From Oscillospiraceae bacterium (GTDB lineage Bacteria; Bacillota; Clostridia; Oscillospirales; Oscillospiraceae), in the NCBI GenBank assembly GCA_020025515.1, contig JAHHRZ010000016.1, positions 1 to 55,214 on the forward strand: 55,214 nucleotides of DNA. Reading direction: 5' to 3'. Position 1 is the first letter of the stretch; every line of letters begins with the position of its first letter. Positions 1-8,263 of this stretch are shown in pieces. Under the pieces are notes generated by a model. That model worked only from the letters and a program-made list of their open reading frames with translations, was not told the DNA's origin and did no database searches. Position numbers and translations under genes: made by a program.

Positions 1-80
1 AAGCTGTCCTTTTTTCTTTCCCTAATCTGTAACACATCATTGACAAACCTACAAAGTTTTTCCTTTTCCCGCCACCGGCA

Positions 81-1238
81 TCAAAGCAGGGTTTCATAGG
101 CTTTTCTGATTCTGCGCAGTGCCTCTTCCAGAGTAGGCCTGGGGCAGGCCAGGTTCATGCGGACAAAGCCCTCTCCCTCGGGACCGAACCAGTTTCCTTC
201 ATTCATTGCCACCCCGGCATCCCAGGTAAAGAATTGGGTCAGCTCCTGCTGCGTCTTTCCCAGCTCCCGGCAGTCCAGCCACATAAGATAGGTACCTTCC
301 GGCTGGATCAAGTGGATTTTCGGCAAATGTTCTTTCAAATAGGCTGCAAGATACGCAATATTCCCCTGGAGGTGCACCAGAAGCTGGTCAATGTACTCAT
401 CGCCCTGCTCATATGCGGCAATATAGGCGTACATCCCCAGCATATTGAGATTGTCCGCATGGGACAGCGCCAGAACCTTTTTGAATTTCTCCGCCAGCTC
501 CTTGTCCTGTGTAATGACGGAGGCACACTTCATAGAGGCCAGATTGAAGGTCTTACTGGGAGCCACTGCCACCATGCACTTCTCACAGACCATGCCCGCC
601 GGGGTGTGGACAGCACCGGGATAGACAAAGTCGGCGTGAATCTCATCCGCAAAGAGAATGACATTGTTTTCTTCGCAGATTCTTCCGATTCTCTCCACCT
701 CCTGCCGGGTAAAGACACGGCCTACGGGGTTATGAGGAGAACACAGCAGCATGAGCTTGGTGCCGGGGTCTTTGGCCCGCTCCTCCAGATCTTCAAAATC
801 GATTTCATATCTGCCCTTTTCCAGACGCAGCGCATTGTTGCTCACCTGACGGCCCTGACTCTCAATACAGGCCGTGAAGGGGCCATACACCGGGCGCTGC
901 AAAATCACCTTGTCCCCCGGCTCCGTAAAAGCGGCTACCGCAGTATATAGGGCCGGAACCACACTGGACATGGGAATGACCTGTGCATCACCAATGTCCC
1001 AGCCATGGCGGCGCAGCTGCCAGCCTGCGGTGGAGGCCCGAAAAGAGGGCGGAACGATGTTATAGGCATAGATTCCAAAAGCCGCCTTTTCCATCACCTT
1101 GTCAATGACCGGCTTGGGGCAGCGGAAGTCCATATCTGCCACCCACATGGCAATGGCGTCGGGGTTGCCGGGAATGGTATCCCATTTGACCGAGTCTGTG
1201 CCAATTCTTCGGATGATTTCATTAAAATTATATTCCAT
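81..1238 (-). CDS. MalY/PatB-type PLP-dependent C-S lyase / aminotransferase
   Basis: Fold-type I pyridoxal-phosphate enzyme. The 385-residue length is normal for the MalY/PatB family, whose members cleave cystathionine or cysteine C-S bonds and are often listed as class I/II aminotransferases. Visible PLP residues are Asn170 in the HNPVGR motif, Asp198 in ADEIH and the Schiff-base Lys229 in PSKTFN. The start follows an AAAGGAG ribosome site. A consensus promoter lies just upstream and the gene appears monocistronic. A role in sulfur amino acid turnover is inferred from the family; the methionine importer about 13 kb away is not evidence of a link. The true substrate cannot be read from the sequence. 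Confidence 0.85.
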   Translation of the reverse strand: MEYNFNEIIRRIGTDSVKWDTIPGNPDAIAMWVADMDFRCPKPVIDKVMEKAAFGIYAYNIVPPSFRASTAGWQLRRHGWDIGDAQVIPMSSVVPALYTAVAAFTEPGDKVILQRPVYGPFTACIESQGRQVSNNALRLEKGRYEIDFEDLEERAKDPGTKLMLLCSPHNPVGRVFTRQEVERIGRICEENNVILFADEIHADFVYPGAVHTPAGMVCEKCMVAVAPSKTFNLASMKCASVITQDKELAEKFKKVLALSHADNLNMLGMYAYIAAYEQGDEYIDQLLVHLQGNIAYLAAYLKEHLPKIHLIQPEGTYLMWLDCRELGKTQQELTQFFTWDAGVAMNEGNWFGPEGEGFVRMNLACPRPTLEEALRRIRKAYETLL

Positions 1239-1267
1239 TTTCGTGGCTCCTTTCCTGTTGTATCCCT

Positions 1268-1296
1268 ATGATACCTGAAATGCCTCCATATTTCAA
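1268..1296 (-). promoter_or_regulatory. Sigma-A promoter of the C-S lyase gene
   Basis: On the minus strand TTGAAA is separated by 17 bases from TATCAT, about 30 bases upstream of the start codon. Confidence 0.6.
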
Positions 1297-1305
1297 CAGG
1301 GTGAT

Positions 1306-1344
1306 GCAAAGAGCCCCCGAATCCTGCATAAAAGATTCGGGGGC
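1306..1344 (-). terminator. Terminator of the two-component operon
   Basis: An 11-bp perfect GC-rich stem (1313-1323 with 1334-1344) is followed on the minus strand by a short T-rich run. It sits directly after the histidine kinase stop codon. Confidence 0.7.
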
Positions 1345-1348
1345 ATTT

Positions 1349-2743
1349 CTATTCTTTCTTGGGTTTTATGGGAAACACCACCGTAATGGTGGTTCCCTTT
1401 CCCGGGACACTGGAAAGGTCCAGAGCGGCCTCATGGAACAAAGCGCCATGCTTCACAATGGACAGGCCCAGACCTGTGCCGCCTATGGCTTTGGATCTGG
1501 TTTTATCCACCCGGTAGAACCGCTCAAAGACTCTGCCCTGATGTTCCTGGGGGATTCCGATTCCCGTATCCTCCACCTGAAGCATCACCTGGTTCTCTCC
1601 CTGACGCCGCAGATGAATGGTTACCGTCCCGCCGGGATGGTTGTATTTTATGGCATTGTCGCAAAGATTATAAATCATTTCATCGGCAATCTGCCGGGCT
1701 CCCAGAATCTGAGGCACCTGTTCCTCTGCCTTCAGGATGAGCTCCACGCCAGCCTGATCTGCTGCCGGGGTCAGGTGCTCGATCACATCTTCGCACAGCT
1801 GATGCAGATCCAGCTGCTCCCGCTGGACAGGGATCTGCTTGTCATCCATGCGGGAAATTTTAATAATATCTCCCACCAGAATAATCAGTCTCTGGGCCTC
1901 TTTATAGATATTTCCCGCAAATCGGGAAACATCCTCCGGCCGTACCAGACCATCCCGGATGATTTCGGCAAAGCCGGAAATAGAGGTCAGGGGGGTTTTC
2001 AGCTCATGAGACACATTGGCAGTAAACTCTCTGCGGAATTTATCCTGCTTTTCATGCTCCCGGGTGAGCCGGTCCATCTGTTCCTGAAGCTGCTGGTTCT
2101 GAGACCCGATGCGGCGCACCAGAGGCTCCAGTTCTTCATAGGTCCGATCCTTTCCCGGCTGCTGCAAATCAATGCGGTTAATGGGCTCCACGATCCGCCG
2201 GGAGGTCCAGGCTGCCATTGCCAGAGCCAGCACGGTCACCAGCGCCAAGGCCCCCAGAATAGAAGGAACCGCTCCCTGCAATATGGCCAGGATCGTGTCT
2301 GTCTCCACAGAGAAACGCACCACAGAACCATCTGCGATGCGCACGGCAAAGTTGAGGGTTTGTTTGTCCAGAGTGTTGGAATGGCGGATGCTCTCTCCAT
2401 AGCCGGTTTCCAGCGCCTTGATGACCTCGTCCCGTTTTTTATGATTGTCCAGTCTTTCGGGCTGCACATCGGTATCGAAAAGCACCTCTCCCTGAGGGCC
2501 GATCCAGGTAATACGGCTTTTGGGCTCCGGCTCTACTCCCTGCAGGTACTCCTGCCCGCCCAATTCCACGGCCCACGCAATATTTCTGGCCTCCGCCCGA
2601 AGATTCTTCCTGCTCTCCAAGGAAATGCTGCAATAGGAGTATCCTACACAGATCCCGGCGCACAAAATGGCTGCCACCAAGGTGGTGAAGAGACTCCCGC
2701 GGAAAATCTTGGACTGCATCCGCATTCGTCTGGCTTTTTTCAT
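1349..2743 (-). CDS. PhoR-like sensor histidine kinase
   Basis: Membrane histidine kinase of 464 residues. Order of parts: transmembrane helix at about 17-39, extracytoplasmic sensor region to about 152, second helix at 153-178, a HAMP-like linker, a HisKA dimerisation helix with phospho-acceptor His246 in SHELKTPLTS, and a HATPase domain with the N box (LCDNAIKYN), G1 (DTGIGIP) and G2 (GGTGLGLSIV). It should autophosphorylate and pass phosphate to the regulator encoded just upstream, whose stop codon overlaps this start by four bases. HisKA spacing and pairing with an OmpR/PhoB-type regulator are as in PhoP/PhoR systems, but no phosphate-specific sensor feature is visible, so the signal is unknown. 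Confidence 0.9.
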   Translation of the reverse strand: MKKARRMRMQSKIFRGSLFTTLVAAILCAGICVGYSYCSISLESRKNLRAEARNIAWAVELGGQEYLQGVEPEPKSRITWIGPQGEVLFDTDVQPERLDNHKKRDEVIKALETGYGESIRHSNTLDKQTLNFAVRIADGSVVRFSVETDTILAILQGAVPSILGALALVTVLALAMAAWTSRRIVEPINRIDLQQPGKDRTYEELEPLVRRIGSQNQQLQEQMDRLTREHEKQDKFRREFTANVSHELKTPLTSISGFAEIIRDGLVRPEDVSRFAGNIYKEAQRLIILVGDIIKISRMDDKQIPVQREQLDLHQLCEDVIEHLTPAADQAGVELILKAEEQVPQILGARQIADEMIYNLCDNAIKYNHPGGTVTIHLRRQGENQVMLQVEDTGIGIPQEHQGRVFERFYRVDKTRSKAIGGTGLGLSIVKHGALFHEAALDLSSVPGKGTTITVVFPIKPKKE

Positions 2744-3414
2744 CCCTGTGCTCCAATCTTATAACCGACCCCACGAACGGTCTCAATCAGCTCCCCGGCG
2801 GGCCCCAGTTTCTGCCGCAGGGTCCGAATATGCACATCCACCGTTCGGCTCTCTCCGTCAAAAGAGTAGCCCCAAACCTGGTTCAGGAGCTTATCCCGGC
2901 TCAGAACCACATCCTGATTTTCCAGCAGCATTTTAAGCACTTCAAATTCTTTCAGGGTCAGGGAAACATCTTCCCCGTTTACCTTTACTACATGGCGGGC
3001 AGGTGCCACATACAACGGTCCCACCGCAAATTCGGCCGGCGGTTCCTGAGCTCCTGTCCGCCGCAGAAGCGCACGGACCCGTGCCAAAAGCTCCATCATT
3101 CCAAAGGGCTTCGGTACATAGTCATCTGCCCCCGCATCCAGCCCCAGCACCTTGTCATATTCCGTGCCCTTGGCCGTGAGCATCATCACCGGAATGGCCT
3201 TCCATTGGCGATTGGCCCGGATCTTTCTCAGGATCTGCAGGCCGTCTTCTTCCGGCAGCATAATGTCCAGCATAATAAGCTGGGGGATTTCCTGCTCCAT
3301 GGCCTGCCAGAAGTCTGACGGAGTGTGAAATCCCCGCGCCTCCATACCGGAATTATTTAACGTGTAGACTACCAATTCTCGAATACTGCTGTCATCTTCT
3401 ACTAAGTATATCAC
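2740..3414 (-). CDS. OmpR/PhoB-family response regulator
   Basis: Response regulator of 224 residues: an N-terminal receiver (acidic pair EDD, phospho-acceptor Asp in IMLDIMLPEEDG, switch Lys in PKPFG) and a C-terminal winged helix with the family's VDVHIRTLRQKLG recognition segment. A longer reading frame runs upstream, but the GTG at 3414 is preferred: it follows a purine-rich AGGGGG site and gives the normal family N-terminus (VIYLVEDD). It partners the overlapping kinase gene. A consensus promoter lies about 30 bases upstream. Confidence 0.9.
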   Translation of the reverse strand: MIYLVEDDSSIRELVVYTLNNSGMEARGFHTPSDFWQAMEQEIPQLIMLDIMLPEEDGLQILRKIRANRQWKAIPVMMLTAKGTEYDKVLGLDAGADDYVPKPFGMMELLARVRALLRRTGAQEPPAEFAVGPLYVAPARHVVKVNGEDVSLTLKEFEVLKMLLENQDVVLSRDKLLNQVWGYSFDGESRTVDVHIRTLRQKLGPAGELIETVRGVGYKIGAQG

Positions 3415-3445
3415 GGATTTTTCCCCCTTTTGTTTGATTTCTTTT

Positions 3446-3473
3446 ATTATACAGCAAAAAAATGGTCTGCCAA
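3446..3473 (-). promoter_or_regulatory. Sigma-A promoter of the two-component operon
   Basis: TTGGCA, 16-base spacer, perfect TATAAT on the minus strand, upstream of the GTG start at 3414. Confidence 0.7.
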
Positions 3474-3788
3474 TAACTATTTTGTAAAACATAAGTTAAA
3501 TTCCTATGTAATTTTTACAATTTTCCATCCAATCCTATCCTTTCAATTTTGTGCAGTATATTTTCAGGTCTTTTCCAAAATATCAAGCCGATTTCACAGT
3601 TTGTCTCACTTTTTCTTTCAAAGTGCCCCTTTACGCTATGGTTTCTTCTGATAAGTTTGGGCATATTTTTTTGCGGTTGTTATAGCTTTTTGGCGCAAAC
3701 TTCGTTATAATGTTTTTAACTTGGGGACGGTTTTCCCCATCGTGTCCGTATCTCAAATACAACTGCTTATTATTGAGGAGTGATCACA
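3474..3788. other. AT-rich divergent intergenic region
   Basis: Gene-free spacer between the regulator operon (minus) and tdh-kbl (plus). A TATAAT near 3712 could be the -10 of tdh, but no good -35 pairs with it. A short GGGG/CCCC hairpin near 3723-3739 lies in the probable tdh leader. Nothing else is recognised. Confidence 0.4.
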
Positions 3789-4835
3789 TTGAACAATGGT
3801 ACTATGTGGGCCCTGGTGAAGGACCGTCCGGAACGGGGCCTCACCATGAAGCGGGTGGAAATTCCCGCCGTTGGTGAAAACGATGTTATGATCAAAATTC
3901 ATAAGACCGCAATCTGCGGCACCGACGTTCATATCTGGGACTGGAACGAATGGGCGCAGGACACCATCCGTCTTGGCACCACCGCAGGTCACGAATATGT
4001 AGGTCATATTGTGGAAATGGGTGCCAATGTCACAGGGCATCACATCGGTGAGGTAGTCTCCGGTGAGGGCCATATTGTCTGTGGCATGTGCCGCAACTGC
4101 CGCGCGGGCCGGGGCCATCTGTGCAAGGCCACCAAAGGTGTCGGCGTAAACCGGGACGGTGCGTTTGCTGAGTATCTGGTGATTCCTGCCAGCAACGTCA
4201 TTACCTGCTCTCCCAAAATCGACGAAGAGCTGTACTCCATCTTTGATCCCTTTGGCAACGCCGCTCATACCGCGCTGTCCTTTGACCTTCTGGCACAGGA
4301 TGTGCTGGTAACCGGTGCCGGCCCCATTGGCATTATGGCTGCCGCCATTGCAAAGTTTGCCGGTGCCCGGAATGTGGTCATTACGGATCTCAACAATTAT
4401 CGTCTGGATCTGGCCCGTCAGTTCGGTGTGACCGCAGTCAACACCAGAGAGACCGATCTGAACGAAGTCATGCAGAGCATGGGCATCCACGAGGGCTTCG
4501 ATGTGGGCATGGAGATGTCCGGTGCTCCCGTGGCTCTGCGCCAGCTCATTGGCTCCATGTATAACGGCGGCAAGATTGCCCTTTTGGGCCTGCCCAGCAA
4601 AAACAGCGTGGAGCTGCCCCTTAACACCATTATCTGGAACGGCCTGCAGCTCAAGGGCATCTACGGCCGTGAGATGTACGAAACCTGGTACAAGATGCAG
4701 GCCATGGTGGAAGCCGGCTTCCCCCTGGAGCGCATCATTACCCATCGGTTCCCCATCGCCGACTTTGAAAAGGGCTTTGACGCCATGTGTTCCGGCAACT
4801 CCGGCAAGGTCATTCTGGATTGGTCAAACATTTAA
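3789..4835 (+). CDS. tdh: L-threonine 3-dehydrogenase
   Basis: Zinc alcohol-dehydrogenase family enzyme that oxidises L-threonine with NAD+ to 2-amino-3-ketobutyrate. Catalytic zinc ligands are visible at Cys43 (AICGTDVH) and His68-Glu69 (GHEYVG); the structural zinc cysteines are 98, 101, 104 and 112; the Rossmann motif GAGPIG follows. TTG at 3789 is chosen because GAGGAG at 3775-3780 ends eight bases before it; the GTG at 3780 overlaps that site and cannot use it. Length is 348 residues, close to the E. coli enzyme. kbl follows 23 bases downstream, so the unstable product passes directly to the next enzyme. Confidence 0.95.
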   Translation: MNNGTMWALVKDRPERGLTMKRVEIPAVGENDVMIKIHKTAICGTDVHIWDWNEWAQDTIRLGTTAGHEYVGHIVEMGANVTGHHIGEVVSGEGHIVCGMCRNCRAGRGHLCKATKGVGVNRDGAFAEYLVIPASNVITCSPKIDEELYSIFDPFGNAAHTALSFDLLAQDVLVTGAGPIGIMAAAIAKFAGARNVVITDLNNYRLDLARQFGVTAVNTRETDLNEVMQSMGIHEGFDVGMEMSGAPVALRQLIGSMYNGGKIALLGLPSKNSVELPLNTIIWNGLQLKGIYGREMYETWYKMQAMVEAGFPLERIITHRFPIADFEKGFDAMCSGNSGKVILDWSNI

Positions 4836-4858
4836 TATTTTGAAAGGACCTGGTAATC

Positions 4859-6064
4859 ATGAACAAGCAAGAGGCATTTTCCTACTACGCTTCCCAGCTG
4901 GAGGGCATCAAAGAGTCCGGTGTCCTGAAGGCTGAGCGTGTCATCACCACCCCCCAGAGCGCTCACATCTTTGCCGACGGCAAGGAACTGCTCAATATGT
5001 GCGCCAACAACTATCTGGGTCTGGCCGACAATAAAGAGCTGATTGAAGCCGCCAAGAAGGCCTACGACGAGTATGGCTACGGCTGCGCTTCCGTCCGTTT
5101 CATCTGCGGCACCCAGTCCATCCACAAGAAACTGGAGGCTGCCGTGTCCCGCTTCCTGGGCACCGAAGACACCATTCTTTACTCCTCCTGCTTTGATGCA
5201 AACGGCGGTCTGTTTGAGGTCCTCCTCACCGCCGATGACGCCGTGATCAGCGATGAACTGAACCACGCCTCCATCATTGACGGTGTCCGTTTGTGCAAGG
5301 CCAAGCGCTATCGCTATAAGAATAACAACATGGAAGATCTGGAAGCACAGCTCCAGGCAGCCGATGCTGCCGGTGCCCGGATCAAGCTCATCGCCACCGA
5401 CGGCGTGTTCTCCATGGACGGCATCATCGCCAACCTGAAGGGCGTCTGTGACCTGGCTGAAAAGTACGGCGCCATGGTCATGGTGGACGACAGCCACGCC
5501 TCCGGCTTTGTAGGCAAGACCGGCCGCGGCACCACTGAGCATTGCGATGTGATGGGTCGTGTGGACATCATCACCAGCACCTTCGGCAAGGCCCTGGGCG
5601 GTGCCTCCGGCGGCTTCACCTCCGGCAAGAAGGAGATCATCGATCTGCTGCGTCAGCGCAGCCGTCCCTACCTGTTCTCCAACACCCTGGCCCCCGCTGT
5701 GGCTGCCGCCACTCTGAAGTGCATCGAAATGCTGGAGAAGGACACCTCTTTGCGCGACCATCTGGAAAGCATCGTAGGTGACTACCGTCAGGCTTTGAAG
5801 GACAACGGCTTCGACATCATTGACGGCACCCATCCCTGTGTCCCCGTCATGCTGTATGACGAGCACAAGGCCGCCCGCATGGCACAGAAGCTGTATGAAC
5901 TGGGCATTTACGCCGTCAGCTTCACCTACCCCGTTGTTCCCAAGGGGAAGGCCCGTATCCGCACACAGGTTTCCGCCGCTCACACCAAGGAGGACCTGGA
6001 TTTTGCAGTCAAATGCTTCGTTGAGGCCAGACGCCAAATCGAAGAAGAGGATGCCAACAAGTAA
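4859..6064 (+). CDS. kbl: 2-amino-3-ketobutyrate CoA ligase (glycine C-acetyltransferase)
   Basis: PLP enzyme of the alpha-oxoamine synthase family. It splits 2-amino-3-ketobutyrate with CoA into glycine and acetyl-CoA, completing threonine degradation begun by Tdh. The 401-residue length matches the family. Visible residues include the PLP lysine Lys244 in STFGKALGG, and Asp210 and His213 in the VDDSHASG motif. The start follows a GAAAGGA site. An intrinsic terminator follows, so tdh-kbl is a two-gene unit. Confidence 0.95.
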   Translation: MNKQEAFSYYASQLEGIKESGVLKAERVITTPQSAHIFADGKELLNMCANNYLGLADNKELIEAAKKAYDEYGYGCASVRFICGTQSIHKKLEAAVSRFLGTEDTILYSSCFDANGGLFEVLLTADDAVISDELNHASIIDGVRLCKAKRYRYKNNNMEDLEAQLQAADAAGARIKLIATDGVFSMDGIIANLKGVCDLAEKYGAMVMVDDSHASGFVGKTGRGTTEHCDVMGRVDIITSTFGKALGGASGGFTSGKKEIIDLLRQRSRPYLFSNTLAPAVAAATLKCIEMLEKDTSLRDHLESIVGDYRQALKDNGFDIIDGTHPCVPVMLYDEHKAARMAQKLYELGIYAVSFTYPVVPKGKARIRTQVSAAHTKEDLDFAVKCFVEARRQIEEEDANK

Positions 6065-6080
6065 TCCGATCAGCAGACAA

Positions 6081-6108
6081 AGGGCCGCCAACGCGGCCCT
6101 TTATTTTT
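6081..6108 (+). terminator. Terminator of tdh-kbl
   Basis: Eight-bp perfect stem (6081-6088 with 6093-6100), four-base loop, then TTATTTTT. Confidence 0.85.
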
Positions 6109-6208
6109 ATGGTTTTGAATACTTCGGAAATTCCCCCAGCTTTGCTCTGTATCGCCTATCTATTTCTGCAAATTTATGGTTTTCAAAGGAAATTTCATAA
6201 AATCCCAC

Positions 6209-6237
6209 TTGCTTTCTTTCAACATATTTGCTATATT
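6209..6237 (+). promoter_or_regulatory. Promoter-like sequence in gene-free region
   Basis: TTGCTT, 17 bases, TATATT. No open reading frame with a ribosome site follows; a terminator lies about 100 bases on, so it may drive a small RNA. Confidence 0.4.
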
Positions 6238-6243
6238 AGCATT

Positions 6244-6376
6244 GGTAATTGTGCGATCGTGTGCGTTTGGCTGTACCAGTGCCCGGTGCTCCCATCTCTC
6301 CTCACACAATCTGCAAAATTACTTCCCCTCTTTTCTGGCAGGCCGGCAGGAAAATCCTGCCGGTTTGCTGTTTTTT
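6244..6376 (+). ncRNA. Candidate small RNA, unknown family
   Basis: About 130 bases between a promoter-like sequence (6209-6237) and a strong hairpin with a 9-bp stem (6343-6351 with 6355-6363) followed by a T-rich run. No ribosome site or convincing reading frame is visible. A second terminator follows at 6420-6442. I do not recognise an Rfam family. Promoter and terminator spacing are the only evidence. Confidence 0.3.
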
Positions 6377-6419
6377 ATACCATTGTTTCCATTCTTTGCA
6401 CAACTTGCCAAAACATGAT

Positions 6420-6442
6420 TGCTGTGAGACAGCAGTTTTTTT
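6420..6442 (+). terminator. Second intrinsic terminator in gene-free region
   Basis: Six-bp stem TGCTGT/ACAGCA with a GAG loop, followed after one G by seven T. Confidence 0.55.
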
Positions 6443-6489
6443 ATGCTTTTTTCCATAAAATTTATCATGCTTTCCATTTCAAGAAAATT

Positions 6490-6670
6490 GGGAAAAGAGA
6501 ATATATGGATCTGACCCGAATGGGATTTTTCCGGTCCCTTTTTGACAGACGCCCTGGGATATGCCCAAAACGCAGAGACAGGCAGGGCTCTGCGCCATAA
6601 CCATCTGCGTCCTCAGGAAGCCCCTCATGATGACCCCCGGCCCAACCACAGCAGTTTTAGAGGTCTCCCC
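6490..6670 (-). ncRNA. Candidate minus-strand structured RNA
   Basis: A minus-strand promoter (6677-6704) points into about 180 GC-richer bases without a convincing coding frame. A perfect 7-bp hairpin (6571-6577 with 6588-6594) is flanked by further GC pairs. The 3' end is a guess because no clear T-run terminator is visible. The size would suit a 6S-like or other housekeeping RNA, but I could not match any family. Confidence 0.25.
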
Positions 6671-6676
6671 GATTTT

Positions 6677-6704
6677 GTTATACGTTTCCATATAAAGTTT
6701 GCAA
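6677..6704 (-). promoter_or_regulatory. Promoter-like sequence, minus strand
   Basis: TTGCAA, 16 bases, TATAAC on the minus strand. The predicted start is near 6670. Confidence 0.4.
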
Positions 6705-6729
6705 ATTTTTGGCCCTTTTTCATTTTCTC

Positions 6730-6758
6730 TTGCAGAAAACAGCCGTATATGGTATGAT
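6730..6758 (+). promoter_or_regulatory. Promoter of the sugar-ABC ATPase gene
   Basis: TTGCAG, 17 bases, TATGAT. It predicts an untranslated leader of about 180 bases before the ATPase start. Confidence 0.65.
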
Positions 6759-6838
6759 ACCTGTATCTATGCGAAATCTGTCTACTCCACGCATCTGCGT
6801 TAGGCTTGTTTTGCAGTAAAAAAGGAGGAAATATCCGT

Positions 6839-6898
6839 TTGACTCGCGGTGCGGCAGTGTGGAGACCTGTCGTAATGTGGTGTCACCTCTTATGGTGA
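6839..6898 (+). CDS. Possible 19-codon leader ORF upstream of the ABC ATPase
   Basis: A near-perfect ribosome site (GGAGG, 6824-6828) is too far from the ATPase start to serve it. The only start codon at suitable distance is TTG at 6839, ten bases on, opening 19 codons with three Trp codons and a TGA at 6896. The frame ends inside a GGTGTCACC/GGTGACC inverted repeat. It may be a regulatory leader peptide or chance; no product is recognised. Confidence 0.3.
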   Translation: MTRGAAVWRPVVMWCHLLW

Positions 6899-6945
6899 CC
6901 ACGAGGCACTTGGCGCGGATGCCCATGGGCCGGAGTCGTAAGCAT

Positions 6946-8151
6946 ATGGCAAAAGTATCTTTGAAAGGCATCATGAAGATTTATCCCTTCAGCGGTGACG
7001 AGGCAAAAAAGAGCAAGAAGAAGAAAAAGGATACCGATGAGGCTTCCCACGAAGATCGTGCTCAGCTGACCGTCACGGACAAGGGCGTTGTTGCCGTTCA
7101 TGACTTCAATCTGGAAATTGCCGACAGAGAGTTCATTGTTCTGGTCGGTCCTTCCGGCTGTGGTAAGTCCACCACCCTGCGTATGGTGGCCGGTCTGGAA
7201 GAGATTACCGCCGGTGAGCTGTACATCGGTGACCGTCTGGTGAACGATGTGGCTCCTAAGGACCGTGACATCGCCATGGTTTTCCAGAACTATGCTCTGT
7301 ACCCCCACATGACTGTTTATGAAAACATGGCCTTCGCTCTGAAGCTGCGCAAGGTTTCCAAGGAAGAGATCGACAGAAAGGTCAAGGAGGCCGCTGAGAT
7401 CCTGGACATCACCCAGTACTTGGGCCGTAAGCCCAAGGCTCTGTCCGGTGGTCAGCGTCAGCGTGTTGCCATTGGCCGTGCCCTGGTTCGTGATCCTCAG
7501 GTCTTCCTCATGGACGAGCCTCTGTCCAACCTGGACGCAAAGCTCCGTAACCAGATGCGTGCCGAGATTATCAAGCTCCGCGAGCGCATCAACACCACCT
7601 TCATCTACGTTACCCATGACCAGACCGAGGCTATGACCCTGGGTGATCGTATCGTTATCATGAAGGACGGCTATATCCAGCAGATCGGCACTCCTCAGGA
7701 AGTGTTCAACCATCCTCATAACCTGTTCGTTGCGGGCTTCATTGGCACCCCTCAGATGAACTTCTTCGACACCAAACTGCTGAAGGAGAACGGCAAGTAT
7801 GTTGTTGAGCTGGGCGGTATCAAGGTTGAGCTGTCCGCCGAAAAGCAGGCTTCTCTGGCTGCCAACAAGGTTGAGCCTCAGGACATCGTTCTGGGTGTCC
7901 GTCCCGAGCACATTCTCCTGAGCGACAAGGGCGTTGCCGCTAAGGTGGACGTGTCCGAAATGATGGGCTCTGCTATCCACCTGCACACCACCATGGCCGA
8001 CGGCAAGGATGTGGTGATCGTTGTACAGACCATGGATATGACCGGCCACCAGATCGCCAGCTTCACCATGGGTTCTACCGTGCGTTTTACCTTCAATGGC
8101 AATGTTGCTCATGTATTCAGCAAGGCCACCAAGGAGAACCTGGAAGGTTAA
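6946..8151 (+). CDS. MsmK/UgpC-type ABC transporter ATP-binding protein
   Basis: ATPase of the carbohydrate-uptake (CUT1) ABC family, 401 residues: Walker A GPSGCGKST (68-76), signature LSGGQ (166-170), Walker B VFLMDE (186-191) and a C-terminal MalK-like TOBE region. The start at 6946 gives the family N-terminus MAKVSLKG and has a GGAG site ten bases upstream; longer in-frame starts add an Arg-rich stretch unlike the family. Unusual is an insertion at about 16-47 with a run of lysines between the first two strands. No permease or binding protein is nearby, so it probably energises several sugar importers encoded elsewhere, as shared MsmK ATPases do. Confidence 0.9.
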   Translation: MAKVSLKGIMKIYPFSGDEAKKSKKKKKDTDEASHEDRAQLTVTDKGVVAVHDFNLEIADREFIVLVGPSGCGKSTTLRMVAGLEEITAGELYIGDRLVNDVAPKDRDIAMVFQNYALYPHMTVYENMAFALKLRKVSKEEIDRKVKEAAEILDITQYLGRKPKALSGGQRQRVAIGRALVRDPQVFLMDEPLSNLDAKLRNQMRAEIIKLRERINTTFIYVTHDQTEAMTLGDRIVIMKDGYIQQIGTPQEVFNHPHNLFVAGFIGTPQMNFFDTKLLKENGKYVVELGGIKVELSAEKQASLAANKVEPQDIVLGVRPEHILLSDKGVAAKVDVSEMMGSAIHLHTTMADGKDVVIVVQTMDMTGHQIASFTMGSTVRFTFNGNVAHVFSKATKENLEG

Positions 8152-8166
8152 TTGATAGAAGTTTAA

Positions 8167-8196
8167 GGGGCTGTTTCCTTGGAGGCAGCCCCTTTT
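8167..8196 (+). terminator. Terminator of the ABC ATPase gene
   Basis: Seven-bp stem GGGGCTG/CAGCCCC, then TTTT and a second T run. Confidence 0.8.
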
Positions 8197-8211
8197 CCCC
8201 TGTCTTTTTCA

Positions 8212-8240
8212 TTGACCCTGTGGCCTTGCAATGGTACAAT
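8212..8240 (+). promoter_or_regulatory. Promoter of remB and the YibE/F-like gene
   Basis: TTGACC, 17 bases, TACAAT, followed within 12 bases by the AAGGAGG site of remB. Confidence 0.75.
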
Positions 8241-8263
8241 AGGTCAAAAAGGAGGAATGGACC

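Noticed and set aside
1..80. Start of a gene at the left edge
   Set aside because: AT-rich sequence with no reading frame entering from the left and no recognisable motif; only the 3' flank of the C-S lyase gene.
3753..4745. 330-codon minus-strand frame opposite tdh
   Set aside because: It is the shadow of the tdh codons. It has no ribosome site, and its His/Gly-rich composition is typical of antisense frames.
4832..6091. 419-codon minus-strand frame opposite kbl
   Set aside because: Antisense shadow of kbl; the plus frame carries clear catalytic motifs.
6109..6600. 163-codon plus frame after kbl
   Set aside because: It crosses two terminators and a promoter-like sequence and has no ribosome site.
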